In this document: one piece after another, positions 47,255 through 57,480 of the stretch
How positions within the stretch are numbered: the first letter of the stretch is position 1
Layout of the letters: each line of letters opens with the position of its first letter
Assembly: GCF_028750675.1 (NCBI RefSeq)
Contig: NZ_JAQQPZ010000008.1
Location: forward strand, 1 to 59,735
Length of the DNA stretch: 59,735 nt
Direction: 5' to 3'
DNA from: Shewanella metallivivens
Lineage (GTDB): Bacteria > Pseudomonadota > Gammaproteobacteria > Enterobacterales > Shewanellaceae
Program-made: the position numbers and the translations under genes
Notes under the pieces: model-generated
Database searches by the model: none
The model's input: only the letters and a program-made list of their open reading frames with translations
Told to the model about the DNA's origin: nothing

Positions 47255-48379
47255 ATGAAGTCATTAACGCGTTTAGACCTAACAGATATTTTACATGGAT
47301 GTGTTATTTTGGGCACCGGTGGCGGTGGAGAGATGGATGAAGGTATTGCTTATATCGATGCAGCACTCGCCGCAGGTAAAACCTTTACCCTCGTTGATGT
47401 AGACGAAGTCCCTGCGGGGAGAAAAATCTGCACACCTTATATGCTTGGGGCATTGTCGGCACTATCTGAAACCGAAGAAGCGGTTTACGCAAGATTGCCT
47501 AAAAGCGATATGTCTTCAATGATGACCGCGTTTAAACGCCTTGAACAATACACTGGGGAGAAGTTTTACGGCACCATTTGCTGTGAACTCGGCGGCTCAA
47601 ATACAGCGATTTCTTTTTATGTTGCCGCAATGGCCGATGGCTATATTATTGATGCCGATGTTGCTGGCCGCGCCGTACCTGAAATCACCCACTCAACGTA
47701 TTACTTTAATGATATCCCAGCGGCACCAATTGTGGCGGCAAATGAGTTTGGCGAATGTTTTATTTGTGAAAATATTATTGATGATTTACGCGCCGAGACG
47801 GTGGTACGTGCTTTATCGGTGATCAGTCGTAATGATATTGCCGCTATCGATCATGCGATGCCAATTGAACAAGTAAAAGATGCGGTGATTAAAGGCACTA
47901 TTTCTAAGTCTCTGGCCATTGGTAAAGCTTACCGTCTGGCAAAAGAGCAAGGCGAAGACATTGCCAAGGCCATAGCAAGCCACGGCGAGGGTTATGTTGC
48001 GTTTAGAGGTCAGGTTTCACAATCACATTTTAGTACAGAAAAAGGCTTTACCATTGGTACTGTGACCATTGTTGGAAGTGGTGAGTACCAGCACGAGCAA
48101 TATCAATTAGAAATCAAAAATGAGCATCTTTTAGCACGCCGTAATGGTGAAGTTGATGTCACCATCCCAGACTTGATTTGCTGTATTGATATGGACAACC
48201 AAGTGGCAATCACAACACCCAACCATCATATAGGCCTAAATGTCGCTATTGTGATTTTACCGGCGCCAAAAGAGTTTGTTACCGAACGCGGCTTACAAGC
48301 ATTTGGCCCAGCTTATGTTGGATTATCAACACCGTATGAACCCGCTGTAGCAAAACACTTTGCCAAACTTGGCAAATAA
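47255..48379 (+). CDS. DUF917 (S-methyl thiohydantoin desulfurase-like) protein
   Basis: 374 residues from the ATG at 47255, preceded by AGAGAG; an in-frame ATT-region extension upstream has no ribosome site. The DUF917 N-terminus HGCVILGTGGGGEMDEG and the DADVAGRAVPEITHSTYYF segment near residue 135 are family hallmarks. The family often neighbours hydantoinase genes and has been linked to thiohydantoin breakdown. Here it is the only enzyme in the operon; no HyuA/HyuB is present. The C-terminal VTIPDLICCIDMDNQ segment is also typical. The reaction here is unknown. Confidence 0.85.
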   Translation: MKSLTRLDLTDILHGCVILGTGGGGEMDEGIAYIDAALAAGKTFTLVDVDEVPAGRKICTPYMLGALSALSETEEAVYARLPKSDMSSMMTAFKRLEQYTGEKFYGTICCELGGSNTAISFYVAAMADGYIIDADVAGRAVPEITHSTYYFNDIPAAPIVAANEFGECFICENIIDDLRAETVVRALSVISRNDIAAIDHAMPIEQVKDAVIKGTISKSLAIGKAYRLAKEQGEDIAKAIASHGEGYVAFRGQVSQSHFSTEKGFTIGTVTIVGSGEYQHEQYQLEIKNEHLLARRNGEVDVTIPDLICCIDMDNQVAITTPNHHIGLNVAIVILPAPKEFVTERGLQAFGPAYVGLSTPYEPAVAKHFAKLGK

Positions 48380-48392
48380 ACCGCCTAAAGCA

Positions 48393-48995
48393 TTAAACCC
48401 GCATTGCAATAAAGCCTGGTATTTGCGTAATGCGGGTTAACCAAGCTCTTATCTGTGGGTAGTCAACTAAATCAAAACCACCTTGATGCGCCACATGGGT
48501 ATAAGCATAAAGCGCAATATCCGCTAAGCTAAACTGCTCACCGCATAAGAATGGCTGCTTTGTAAGTTCAGATTCCATGACGCTCAGCGCCTTATAACCT
48601 TTAGCATGTAAAGATTGGTACTCGGCTAAACGTTCATCTGGTAAACCTAAATACAGTTGAATATAACGGGCCACGGCAATATAAGGCTCATGACTGTATT
48701 GTTCAAAGAACAGCCATTGATACATTTTTGCTTTATAAAATTCATCGTTAGGAATAAGTGCAGAATTAGCCGCAAGATAGCCCATAATAGCATTTGATTC
48801 AGATAACATTCGGCCGTCATCAAGTTCTATTAGCGGTATTTTTCCTGTCGAATTTTTGGCTAAATAAGCCGCGGTCTGTGTATCACCATCGATAATGCTC
48901 ATTTCTATCCATTGATGCTCAATCTTCAGGAGATTAAGCACCAATTGCACTTTATAGCAGTTGCCCGACACACTGTCGCCATATGCTTTTATCAT
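48393..48995 (-). CDS. Glutathione S-transferase family protein
   Basis: 200 residues. A thioredoxin-fold N-terminal domain with SGNCYKVQLVL near residue 9 and the cis-proline/SNAIMGYLA glutathione site (KIPLIELDDGRMLSESNA), and a helical C-terminal domain with the FSLADIALYAY N-capping box. Substrate unknown. It converges with the DUF917 gene 13 nt away and is probably unrelated to it. Confidence 0.88.
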   Translation of the reverse strand: MIKAYGDSVSGNCYKVQLVLNLLKIEHQWIEMSIIDGDTQTAAYLAKNSTGKIPLIELDDGRMLSESNAIMGYLAANSALIPNDEFYKAKMYQWLFFEQYSHEPYIAVARYIQLYLGLPDERLAEYQSLHAKGYKALSVMESELTKQPFLCGEQFSLADIALYAYTHVAHQGGFDLVDYPQIRAWLTRITQIPGFIAMRV

Positions 48996-49020
48996 GTTAT
49001 TTCAGCCCCAATGTCAGCCA

Positions 49021-52000
49021 TTATTTTTTAACTAAACTCGAAATCAGGGCGCGCAACGCCGCTGGCTTAACCATTTTCGCCATATAGTGATACCCGCGTC
49101 GTTCAATGTCATCGACAAGGTCTTTATTGGTGTTAGCGGTAATCAAAATCCCGGGCACGTGAGCACCATAGCGTGAGCGAATATCATCCATGGCATCAAC
49201 GCCATTTTTATCATCATCTAAATGATAGTCAGCCAAAATAATGTCTGGCGCAACGCCTTTAAGGCCTAACTTGATTCGCGCATCAGCGATGTCTGTTGCA
49301 CAAATAACCTCACATTGCCAACGGCTTAAAAGTGAGTCCAGACCCGCTAAAATAGCTTCTTCATTGTCAATACATAACACCTTAACGCCAGCAAGAGGTT
49401 GCATAAGCGAAGGGATGGGTTTAGTCACGACTTGGCTTACCGTTTGCCCTAACGGCACCATGATAGAAAACATAGAACCTTGTCCTAACACAGATTGAAC
49501 TTGAATAGGATGATCAAGCACTTTACTTATTCGGTCAGCAATTGCCAACCCAAGTCCTAAACCACTTACATTGCGACTGCTGGGATGATTTAAGCGTTTA
49601 AATTCTTTAAAGATCTCTTGGGTTTCATGCTCATCAATTCCGCAACCAGTATCGAGCACTTGTATCTCAATAAACTCACCACGATGACGACATCCCAATA
49701 GCACCCTACCTCCGCGTGCATATCGATAGGCATTGGTTAAAAAGTTTTGTAAAATGCGCCTCAACAAAGAGGGATCAGAATTTACCGTTGCAGAACACGG
49801 CACCATCGCAAATGATATTTGGTTATCTCCTGCCATTGCTTCAAACTCAATGGCCAATCCATTAATCACCTCAGAAATGGAAAAGTCGCGGCGATTGACA
49901 TCGACCATGCCTGAATCAAGCTTAGAAATATCTAATAAATCGGTCAGCAGTTCACCGGCAATTTTTAATGAGCTATTTACGTGGGTTAACGTGGTACGCG
50001 CCTCTAAATCCAAATGAGGATATTGCGCCAGCGATGCGGTAAACAGCCTGGCTGCATTGAGCGGTTGCATTAAATCATGGCCAACGGCAGCCAGAAATCG
50101 AGTTTTAGATGCATTGGCCAGTTCCTCTTGCGATTTGGCTTCAAGTAACTCGCTGTTGAGCATCGCCAGTTCATAAGTACGTTCTTGCACTCGGCTTTCT
50201 AGGGTTTCATTGGCTTCAAGTAAGGCTTTTTCTTGTAAGCGATACTGAGTAATATCGGTAAACGTCATCACAAAACCGCCATCGGGCATAGGGTTACCCT
50301 GAATTTTAATCACTTTACCGTCTTTACGTTCACGCTCTGAAGTGTGAGGGGTACCATTACGCATATGCTGCACCCTAATGGCCACTTTTTGCTCAACATC
50401 ACCTTTACCACAAAATCCACGTGAGGCATTGAAGCGGATTACGTCAGCAATTGGCATACCTTGCTGTAAAAAACCATCTGGATATTGATATAAATCGGCA
50501 TAACGATAATTCCAAGCGACTAAATTCAGGTCTTTATCCACCACACTCATCCCTTCATAGGCATGTTCAATTGCGCCGCGCAACATGTCCTGGCTTAAAA
50601 TGATTTTGGATGATGCTTCATCGACCAAGCTAAATACTTCATCAAGCGCTAAATCTCGTCCTTGCAGAACAGAGTCCATCACCAATGACGCACTTGAAGC
50701 CCCAAGAACACCAGACAACATATGCTCAGTGTGGGCGATTAATTCATCTGGTGCAGCCTTATACCAACTGTCACTTTTAACGGCCTCGGGAGAGAAGCGG
50801 CTAAAACTTTCATAGGCACGGGTCGGACTAACAAACCGGCTGGCAAGTATCAGTAAATCTTGTTGCGATATCGGCCCCTGACGCTTATTAGCATCTTTTT
50901 TTAACGACCAAGGTTTAACGAAGTTACTGGCTTGAATACGCTCAGCAACCCCGGCTCTAAACCAAATCGATCCCAACACGTAGCAAATAATATTAGCCAA
51001 TAACGCGACTAACGTATCACTGACATTCGGCGTAATCGAATTCAGTAAGTCAAACTCACCGCCAATTAACCTTGCACCAGCCCCTTGGAGCAATATAAAA
51101 CACCATAAGCTAAAGCCCACAGCGAGACCAAGATAAACCCCGGTACGATTACCGTGTTTCCAATACAGTCCACCTACCAATGCTGGCGCCAATTGCGAAA
51201 AGGCACCAAATGACAGCATACCAAGATGTGATAACGAATCACTGTCAGCTAAGGTTAAATAGCTTAAATAACCAAAGCCCAAAATCACCACAATAGCTAA
51301 ACGACGCACATTGAGTAACAGTTGCGAAAACTGGCTAAAATTCTTTTCTTTGATTTGTCCGGTGCGCAATAAAAAAGGCACTAACCACTCATTACTCACC
51401 ATCACGCTGATTGTGACGACCGCTACAATCACCATGCCTGTTGCGGCGGATAGAGTCCCTAGTAATGCAATAACGGCTAAAAAGGGTTGGTCTAATGCCA
51501 AAGGTAGGTTGATTACGTAGGTGTCAGCCGCAACTGAGTCACCTAATAATACTTTGCCCGCCAACGCTAGAGGAGCAACAAACATGCCAAATAAAGCTAA
51601 ATAAATGGGGAAAATCCAGCGTGATTTTTTTAAAATATGCTCGCCACCACATTCAACTACCATGACGTGAAACTGCCTTGGCATACATAAAAATGCCGCC
51701 ATACCGACAAATAATTCAGGTAAAAATGATTCTAGACGCAAGTGGCTATTTTCTATTACCCCTTTCGCTGAGGCTTGCTGCCAAATATCGCCAAATCCGT
51801 CAAAAAAGCCAAAACTAATCACAACGCCTACAACAATAAATGCGGCTAATTTAACTAAAGATTCAAATGCAATCGCAACCATCATTCCTGGGTTATGCTC
51901 TGTCGCATCTAATTTTCGAGTGCCAAACAAAATCGCAAATACAGCAAGTAACATAGTGATTAACAGCGGCACTGCCACAGGACTTAAAGGATTGTCGTCA

Positions 52001-52440
52001 GGCTGAAATAAATTGAGGCTAAACACCATCGCTTTTAATTGCAAAGCGATATACGGCATGATGCCAAAGAGGGCGATAAGGGTAACAATTGCGGCTAATA
52101 ACTGTGATTTACCATAACGGGCTGCAATAAAATCAGCCACCGAGGTGATATTTTGTGCTTTAGACACCACAACCATTTTACGCAACATACCAAAACCAAG
52201 GGTAAACACTAAAATGGGGCCAACAAAAATAGGTAAAAAAGACCATAAATCAGTAGCGGATTGCCCTACCGTGCCCAAAAAACTCCACGATGAGCAATAA
52301 ACAGCCAAACTTAAGCCGTAAATCCACACTTGCAGTTTTTGGCTTATTTTACTGAACCAGCGCTCAGCACCCCATGCCAAAATAAACAACAATGACACAT
52401 AGCACACCGCAATTACGGCTACAATAAGAGTTAAATTCAT
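49021..52440 (-). CDS. crbS: CrbS-type hybrid sensor kinase with SLC5 transporter domain
   Basis: 1139 residues. An N-terminal SLC5/SSS symporter-like membrane domain (about residues 1-500, 12-13 segments) is followed by a linker (STAC-like), a PAS domain (about 620-730, GYPDGFL region), a short coiled coil, HisKA with the phospho-accepting H788 in AVGHDLMQPLN, an ATPase domain with NFLTNAYRYA and DTGCGID, and a receiver domain with D1071 in LADYHL. This architecture is CbrA/CrbS. It is divergent from acs, and CrbS/CrbR is known to activate acs in Vibrio and Pseudomonas (the acetate switch). The response regulator CrbR is not in the window. Confidence 0.9.
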   Translation of the reverse strand: MNLTLIVAVIAVCYVSLLFILAWGAERWFSKISQKLQVWIYGLSLAVYCSSWSFLGTVGQSATDLWSFLPIFVGPILVFTLGFGMLRKMVVVSKAQNITSVADFIAARYGKSQLLAAIVTLIALFGIMPYIALQLKAMVFSLNLFQPDDNPLSPVAVPLLITMLLAVFAILFGTRKLDATEHNPGMMVAIAFESLVKLAAFIVVGVVISFGFFDGFGDIWQQASAKGVIENSHLRLESFLPELFVGMAAFLCMPRQFHVMVVECGGEHILKKSRWIFPIYLALFGMFVAPLALAGKVLLGDSVAADTYVINLPLALDQPFLAVIALLGTLSAATGMVIVAVVTISVMVSNEWLVPFLLRTGQIKEKNFSQFSQLLLNVRRLAIVVILGFGYLSYLTLADSDSLSHLGMLSFGAFSQLAPALVGGLYWKHGNRTGVYLGLAVGFSLWCFILLQGAGARLIGGEFDLLNSITPNVSDTLVALLANIICYVLGSIWFRAGVAERIQASNFVKPWSLKKDANKRQGPISQQDLLILASRFVSPTRAYESFSRFSPEAVKSDSWYKAAPDELIAHTEHMLSGVLGASSASLVMDSVLQGRDLALDEVFSLVDEASSKIILSQDMLRGAIEHAYEGMSVVDKDLNLVAWNYRYADLYQYPDGFLQQGMPIADVIRFNASRGFCGKGDVEQKVAIRVQHMRNGTPHTSERERKDGKVIKIQGNPMPDGGFVMTFTDITQYRLQEKALLEANETLESRVQERTYELAMLNSELLEAKSQEELANASKTRFLAAVGHDLMQPLNAARLFTASLAQYPHLDLEARTTLTHVNSSLKIAGELLTDLLDISKLDSGMVDVNRRDFSISEVINGLAIEFEAMAGDNQISFAMVPCSATVNSDPSLLRRILQNFLTNAYRYARGGRVLLGCRHRGEFIEIQVLDTGCGIDEHETQEIFKEFKRLNHPSSRNVSGLGLGLAIADRISKVLDHPIQVQSVLGQGSMFSIMVPLGQTVSQVVTKPIPSLMQPLAGVKVLCIDNEEAILAGLDSLLSRWQCEVICATDIADARIKLGLKGVAPDIILADYHLDDDKNGVDAMDDIRSRYGAHVPGILITANTNKDLVDDIERRGYHYMAKMVKPAALRALISSLVKK

Positions 52441-52617
52441 CAGACGTCCGCTATCATTTTATTGTTATTTACAGTCAATTTTATTCATATTCCAACAAAA
52501 CAGGTTGAACATAAAACAATCGACCCCAGCTAAATTTGAGATTTTGCTTCTTATCAGCTGTACTTTTTAGTCATCTTAGCACGTGCAACAGACTAAATAT
52601 TAAGGATATTTTAAAAC

Positions 52618-52631
52618 TAGACCAAGGTCTA
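52618..52631. promoter_or_regulatory. 14-bp palindrome upstream of acs
   Basis: TAGACC-AA-GGTCTA, perfect 6-bp arms, 66 nt before the acs ATG in the crbS-acs divergent gap. The position suits an activator site such as for the LuxR-type regulator CrbR; the binding protein is inferred. Confidence 0.5.
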
Positions 52632-52696
52632 ATAGTTTTGATAGTCGGTTGCAGATGATACTTTAGCCACGCCATTTTTAAGAAAGGGAAGCCCCT

Positions 52697-54649
52697 ATGA
52701 GCTCGCAGTCTCTTTACAAAGTTCCTAGTGACATTGCAGACAACGCACTGGTTAATAACGATCAATATAAGAAAATGTACCAAGAGTCCATCGTTAATCC
52801 AGAAGGTTTTTGGAGAGAACACGGCAAACGTATCGACTGGATTAAACCTTACACCAAAATTAAACAAACCTCTTTTGATGACCACAATTTATCAATTAAC
52901 TGGTTTTATGACGGCACATTAAATGCCTCGGCAAACTGTTTAGACCGTCATCTAGAGCAACACGGCGATAAACTGGCCATCATTTGGGAAGGTGATGATG
53001 CGAATGAACAGCGTAAAATCACCTATGCAGAATTACACGCTGACGTCTGTAAGTTTGCCAATGCATTACGCGGCCAAGGTGTTGGTAAAGGCGATATCGT
53101 CACAATATACATGCCTATGGTGCCAGAAGCTGCAGTAGCGATGCTTGCCTGCGCCCGAATTGGTGCTGTTCACTCTGTGGTATTTGGTGGTTTTTCACCA
53201 GACTCGATTGCAGCAAGAGTCATAGACGGTAAATCTAAAGTCATCATCACCTCTGATGAAGGCGTACGCGGTGGACGTACAATTCCCTTAAAGCGCAGTG
53301 TTGATGAAGCTATTGCCAACCCTGATGTCACCTCAGTCGAAAAAGTCATTGTATTAAAACGTACTGGTGGCGATATTGATTGGGTTGAAGGTCGCGATGT
53401 GTGGTGGCATTCGTTGATGGAAGTCGCTTCTGAGTATTGCCAACCCGTTGAAATGAATGCTGAAGATCCATTATTTTTACTGTATACCTCAGGCTCAACG
53501 GGTAACCCTAAAGGTGTGTTGCATACCACTGGTGGATACATGGTTTACGCCTCGATGACACACGAATATGTATTTGACTATAAAGCTGATGAGGTTTACT
53601 GGTGTACTGCCGACGTCGGTTGGATTACCGGCCACTCCTACATGGTGTATGGTCCATTTGCCAACGCTGCTACGGTATTAATTCATGAAGGTGTACCCAA
53701 CCACCCAACACCAGCTCGTCTTGGCGAAATGATTGACCGCCATAATGTTAATATCCTTTATACTGCTCCGACATTAATCCGGGCTTTAATGGCTGAAGGT
53801 AAAGAGAAATTCAGCAACTATAAAGGCGATTCACTGCGCATTATGGGTTCCGTAGGCGAACCCATTAATCCAGAAGCTTGGCGTTGGTACCATGAAGTTA
53901 TCGGCCATGAAAACTGCCCAATTGTGGATACTTGGTGGCAAACTGAAACCGGCGGTATTCTCATTAGCCCATTACCGGGCGCAACAGACACTAAACCAGG
54001 CTCCGCTACCCGTCCATTTTTTGGCGTACAGCCTGCATTAGTCGACAACATGGGCAATATCGTTGAAGGCGCCACAGAAGGTAACCTGGTTATACTTGAC
54101 TCATGGCCTGGCCAAATGCGTACCGTTTATGGCGACCATGACAGGTTTGCCCTGACCTACTTTAAAACGTTCCGTGGCATGTACTTTACCGGTGACGGTG
54201 CCCGTCGTGATGAAGATGGTTATTACTGGATTACAGGTCGAGTCGACGATGTGATTAACGTATCAGGCCACCGTTTAGGCACAGCAGAAGTCGAAAGTGC
54301 GTTAGTGTCGCATGATCTAGTCGCTGAAGCGGCAGTGGTTGGTTACCCTCACGATATTAAAGGACAAGGCATTTATGCTTATGTGACCTTAACGCGAGGA
54401 ACAGAACCAACGGAAGAGTTACGCCTAGAACTACGTCAATGGGTACGTAAAGAAATCGGGGCGCTAGCGACGCCAGATCTTATCCAATGGGCTAGCGGAC
54501 TCCCGAAAACGCGTTCTGGCAAAATCATGCGTCGCTTCTTGCGTAAAATTGCTGCCAATGAAGTCACCAACTTAGGTGATTCTTCAACGCTGGCAGATCC
54601 AGCGGTTATTGATACCTTAATCGAAACCCGTTTAAACAAAACGGAATAA
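52697..54649 (+). CDS. acs: Acetyl-CoA synthetase
   Basis: 650 residues. The AMP-binding P-loop [18 protein letters not shown] near residue 265, [10 protein letters not shown] near residue 414 and the regulatory lysine K609 in [15 protein letters not shown] are all present; K609 acetylation switches Acs off in known systems. It converts acetate to acetyl-CoA via acetyl-AMP. Divergent from crbS, with its own terminator. Confidence 0.97.
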   Translation: MSSQSLYKVPSDIADNALVNNDQYKKMYQESIVNPEGFWREHGKRIDWIKPYTKIKQTSFDDHNLSINWFYDGTLNASANCLDRHLEQHGDKLAIIWEGDDANEQRKITYAELHADVCKFANALRGQGVGKGDIVTIYMPMVPEAAVAMLACARIGAVHSVVFGGFSPDSIAARVIDGKSKVIITSDEGVRGGRTIPLKRSVDEAIANPDVTSVEKVIVLKRTGGDIDWVEGRDVWWHSLMEVASEYCQPVEMNAEDPLFLLYTSGSTGNPKGVLHTTGGYMVYASMTHEYVFDYKADEVYWCTADVGWITGHSYMVYGPFANAATVLIHEGVPNHPTPARLGEMIDRHNVNILYTAPTLIRALMAEGKEKFSNYKGDSLRIMGSVGEPINPEAWRWYHEVIGHENCPIVDTWWQTETGGILISPLPGATDTKPGSATRPFFGVQPALVDNMGNIVEGATEGNLVILDSWPGQMRTVYGDHDRFALTYFKTFRGMYFTGDGARRDEDGYYWITGRVDDVINVSGHRLGTAEVESALVSHDLVAEAAVVGYPHDIKGQGIYAYVTLTRGTEPTEELRLELRQWVRKEIGALATPDLIQWASGLPKTRSGKIMRRFLRKIAANEVTNLGDSSTLADPAVIDTLIETRLNKTE

Positions 54650-54706
54650 CATGACTCAAGCTAGTATTCTATCCACCCACGAGAAATCCTGACCAATTTC
54701 TCTTTT

Positions 54707-54730
54707 GCCCCTCACTGAGGGGCTTTTTTT
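54707..54730 (+). terminator. acs terminator
   Basis: GCCCCTC/GAGGGGC perfect 7-bp stem, 3-nt loop and T7, 57 nt after the stop. The rest of the 360-nt gap is filled by the repeat element at 54741-54988. Confidence 0.93.
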
Positions 54731-54740
54731 GTTTGACTGA

Positions 54741-54988
54741 TACTCATCCGTATTAATAAGTGACCACTCAGAATGTGTACAGCGTTTTTGATTAAAGCAT
54801 CGCCATGCAGTCCTTTCAAATAACGATAACGCAAAGCAAAATCAGCTGGTGCATTCCTTTAAGGCGAGTTTAAAAAGGGCTTACACTGCGTTGCTCGACG
54901 TCTAAAGAGAACCTGTTAGTTCAGTCATGCGCCTTGTTTAAGCCCTTTAAAATCTCGCTGAATTCTCACTTATTTACGCACAATGGTA
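54741..54988. mobile_element. MITE-like element, copy 2
   Basis: 248 bp, the same orientation and internal layout as 35638-35900: shared blocks include ATTAATAAGTGACCACTCAGA, AGGGCTTACACTGCGTTG and GCGCCTTGTTTAAGCCC. Terminal repeats are more diverged (TACTCATCCG on the left tip, CAATGGTA on the right). No coding capacity. It lies between the acs terminator and the next gene, a neutral site. Confidence 0.82.
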
Positions 54989-55009
54989 TTAGTATCCCTC
55001 ATCATTAGC

Positions 55010-55405
55010 CTAGTGAGCAGGCAACTCACCATAAACGGTGTTAATACTCACCAAATAAACATGATCTGCTTGGGTTAATTGATAACGGGTTGCCTGGCCA
55101 ACAGTTAAATTTAACGTTCTGTTTCTATCGACGACATTAGGTGCGCCGTTAGACAAATCACTCAAACTCACTGTGAGTTGAATATTTTCAGCCTGCAGCT
55201 GCTTTGAGGTCATCGTCACCACATAATCCCCCTCAACCTCAATGGAGACAGTTTCATTTAACCCCATAAGGATATTCGACGTTGATGAGGTCGTGTCCTG
55301 TGAGTCAGTGACATATTCTTCTATTGAAAACCCGACTACCAATCCTTGTTCTGCCATGGCAAAATGACTGACAATACACAAGGCCAGTAATGATAAATAT
55401 TTCAT
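55010..55405 (-). CDS. Small exported protein of unknown function
   Basis: 131 residues. A clear signal peptide (MKYLSLLALCIVSHFAMAEQ) leaves about 112 residues rich in beta-strand propensity, Ser/Thr and Val, with no cysteine in the mature part. I recognise no family. GGAG sits about 7 nt before the ATG (TAGGAGTATCCACC), which supports translation. Monocistronic, with the repeat element just past its stop codon. Codon use looks ordinary. Confidence 0.7.
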   Translation of the reverse strand: MKYLSLLALCIVSHFAMAEQGLVVGFSIEEYVTDSQDTTSSTSNILMGLNETVSIEVEGDYVVTMTSKQLQAENIQLTVSLSDLSNGAPNVVDRNRTLNLTVGQATRYQLTQADHVYLVSINTVYGELPAH

Positions 55406-55673
55406 GGTGGATACTCCTAAGATTACGTTTTTTATTATATTTTTAATGGCTAACCCGCCCTAGTAAAAACATCTTTCAACCCACAACTCTTGAAATTAAA
55501 TTTACACTAACTCAAAACAAAAAACAGTGCCTAGCGTGTAATTAGCCATAAATGATACTGTTTTAAATAACATGAGATAATGATAACTCCCCTATCAATA
55601 ACTGTGGCTGAATATAACCGGGTAACCTAATTCAGAACCCTATTGAATACATTAAACTCCAACGGCCAATTGT

Positions 55674-57401
55674 ATGCACATTAACCTTCGCGACTATCAA
55701 CAACAAGCCGTAGACGCCGCTGTAATGCATTTTAAACTCAGTCAGCAGTCAGCAGTGCTAGTGCTTCCTACAGGCGCAGGCAAAAGCATTGTGATAGCAG
55801 AGCTTGCCAAAATCGCCAATGGTAATGTCTTAATACTCACCCATGTAAAAGAGTTAGTGGCACAAAATGCCGAAAAAGTCGGATTGTTGACCGAAGAAGC
55901 CAATATTTATTCTGCTGGGCTTAAGCAAAAAAAAGCGAATGGTAAAACCGTTGTCGCCAGTGTTCAATCGGCTTCTCGGGCACTCAACCAATTTAATCAA
56001 ACATTTTCACTTGTTATCATTGATGAATGTCATCGCGTCAGCACTGAGTCGACGAGCCAATATCAACAACTACTGACTCACCTGCGTACTAAAAATCCTA
56101 ATATCAAGCTACTTGGGCTCACGGCAACGCCTTATCGTCTTGGTTTAGGTTGGATATATCGCCATCATTATCATGGAAAAGTGGGTAATACTGATAATCC
56201 AGTATTTGAAAAATGTATTTTTGAGTTGCCTATGAGGCCATTAATTAAACAAGGTTACTTGACCCAACCGACAATCTTTGATGGACTCAGTGTGCAATAC
56301 GACTTCAGCAGCCTTGCTCCCATTGACGCCAATGAATATTCACCTACAGAAGTTGATAACCTACTGAACCATCAAGGCCGCGCAACGACAGCCATTATTA
56401 AGCAAGTAAAACAACTTGCTTTGCATCGCCAAGGTGTGCTTATTTTTGCCGCAACAGTGCGACATGCAGAAGAGATAATGGCATTAATGGAAGATGATGC
56501 GGCATTGATCACCGCGAAGACACCACATTCCGAGCGTGATAACATCATCGAATGTTTTAAGTCTCAAAAGCTCAAATTCATCGTTAATGTAGCTGTATTA
56601 ACGACAGGGTTTGACGCACCGCATGTCGATTTAATTGCCATATTACGCCCAACAGCGTCAGTGAGTTTGTTTCAACAAATGATTGGCAGAGGACTCAGGC
56701 TTGCTGACAAAAAAGCAGACTGCTTAGTGATTGATTACGCGGCAAACGGCTATGATTTATTTTACCCCGAAGTGGGTCAAGCCAAACCCAATAGTAAATC
56801 GGTTCCAGTACAAGTCCACTGCCCTGTTTGCCAATTCGCCAATACCTTTTGGGGGCTAGTGGATGCTGATGGCGACATCATCGAACACTTTGGCCGACGT
56901 TGCCAAGGATTGATTGATGACACTGAACAATGTGATTTTCGATTTCGTTCAAAGTCATGCCCTGACTGCGGTGCTGAAAATGACATAGCAGCGCGTATTT
57001 GCCAAACCTGTCAGTCAACATTGATCGACCCTGACAAACGCCTTAAACAAGTATTAAACGCCCAACATCACCATTTATTTAAATGCCAAGAGATGTTATT
57101 GCTTTGCCAAGATGAAAAGCTCGTCATTCAATACATTGACATTGAAGGTAACGACTTCAAACAAATATTTCAATTTTCCACGCCCGCTCAACGCCGAGCA
57201 TTTTATGCTGTGTTTGTATTAAATCACACCCGCACCCCAGGCTTATTACATCCACAATATAATCAAGCCAATGATGTATTAGTCGATAAAGCCCGCTTTA
57301 GAAAGCCCGATTTATTACTGCTCAAGAAAAACAAACACCGCTGGGATTTAATTGATTCATTTTTTGATTATCAAGGCAAATATAAAATCGATATGAGTTA
57401 A
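55674..57401 (+). CDS. radD: RadD (YejH) helicase-like DNA repair protein
   Basis: 575 residues, superfamily 2. Walker A PTGAGKS near residue 35, DECHRV near residue 120, LTATPYR, and motif VI QQMIGRGLRLA near residue 345. A C-terminal zinc region with CPVC, then CDFRFR, CPDCGAEN and CQTC follows. Layout and length match E. coli RadD (586), which works with RecA and SSB in resolving branched intermediates. It has its own upstream gap of 268 nt, where I see no other feature. Confidence 0.95.
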   Translation: MHINLRDYQQQAVDAAVMHFKLSQQSAVLVLPTGAGKSIVIAELAKIANGNVLILTHVKELVAQNAEKVGLLTEEANIYSAGLKQKKANGKTVVASVQSASRALNQFNQTFSLVIIDECHRVSTESTSQYQQLLTHLRTKNPNIKLLGLTATPYRLGLGWIYRHHYHGKVGNTDNPVFEKCIFELPMRPLIKQGYLTQPTIFDGLSVQYDFSSLAPIDANEYSPTEVDNLLNHQGRATTAIIKQVKQLALHRQGVLIFAATVRHAEEIMALMEDDAALITAKTPHSERDNIIECFKSQKLKFIVNVAVLTTGFDAPHVDLIAILRPTASVSLFQQMIGRGLRLADKKADCLVIDYAANGYDLFYPEVGQAKPNSKSVPVQVHCPVCQFANTFWGLVDADGDIIEHFGRRCQGLIDDTEQCDFRFRSKSCPDCGAENDIAARICQTCQSTLIDPDKRLKQVLNAQHHHLFKCQEMLLLCQDEKLVIQYIDIEGNDFKQIFQFSTPAQRRAFYAVFVLNHTRTPGLLHPQYNQANDVLVDKARFRKPDLLLLKKNKHRWDLIDSFFDYQGKYKIDMS

Positions 57402-57480
57402 AACAAAATTAATCGCGATGCATTATGAAAAAAAAAGCGCATATGGTATAAATTGCCCATATCATTAAACAGGAGTCACC

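Noticed and set aside
48393..48995. GST gene as part of the DUF917 operon
   Set aside because: It is on the opposite strand and convergent, so it is not cotranscribed.
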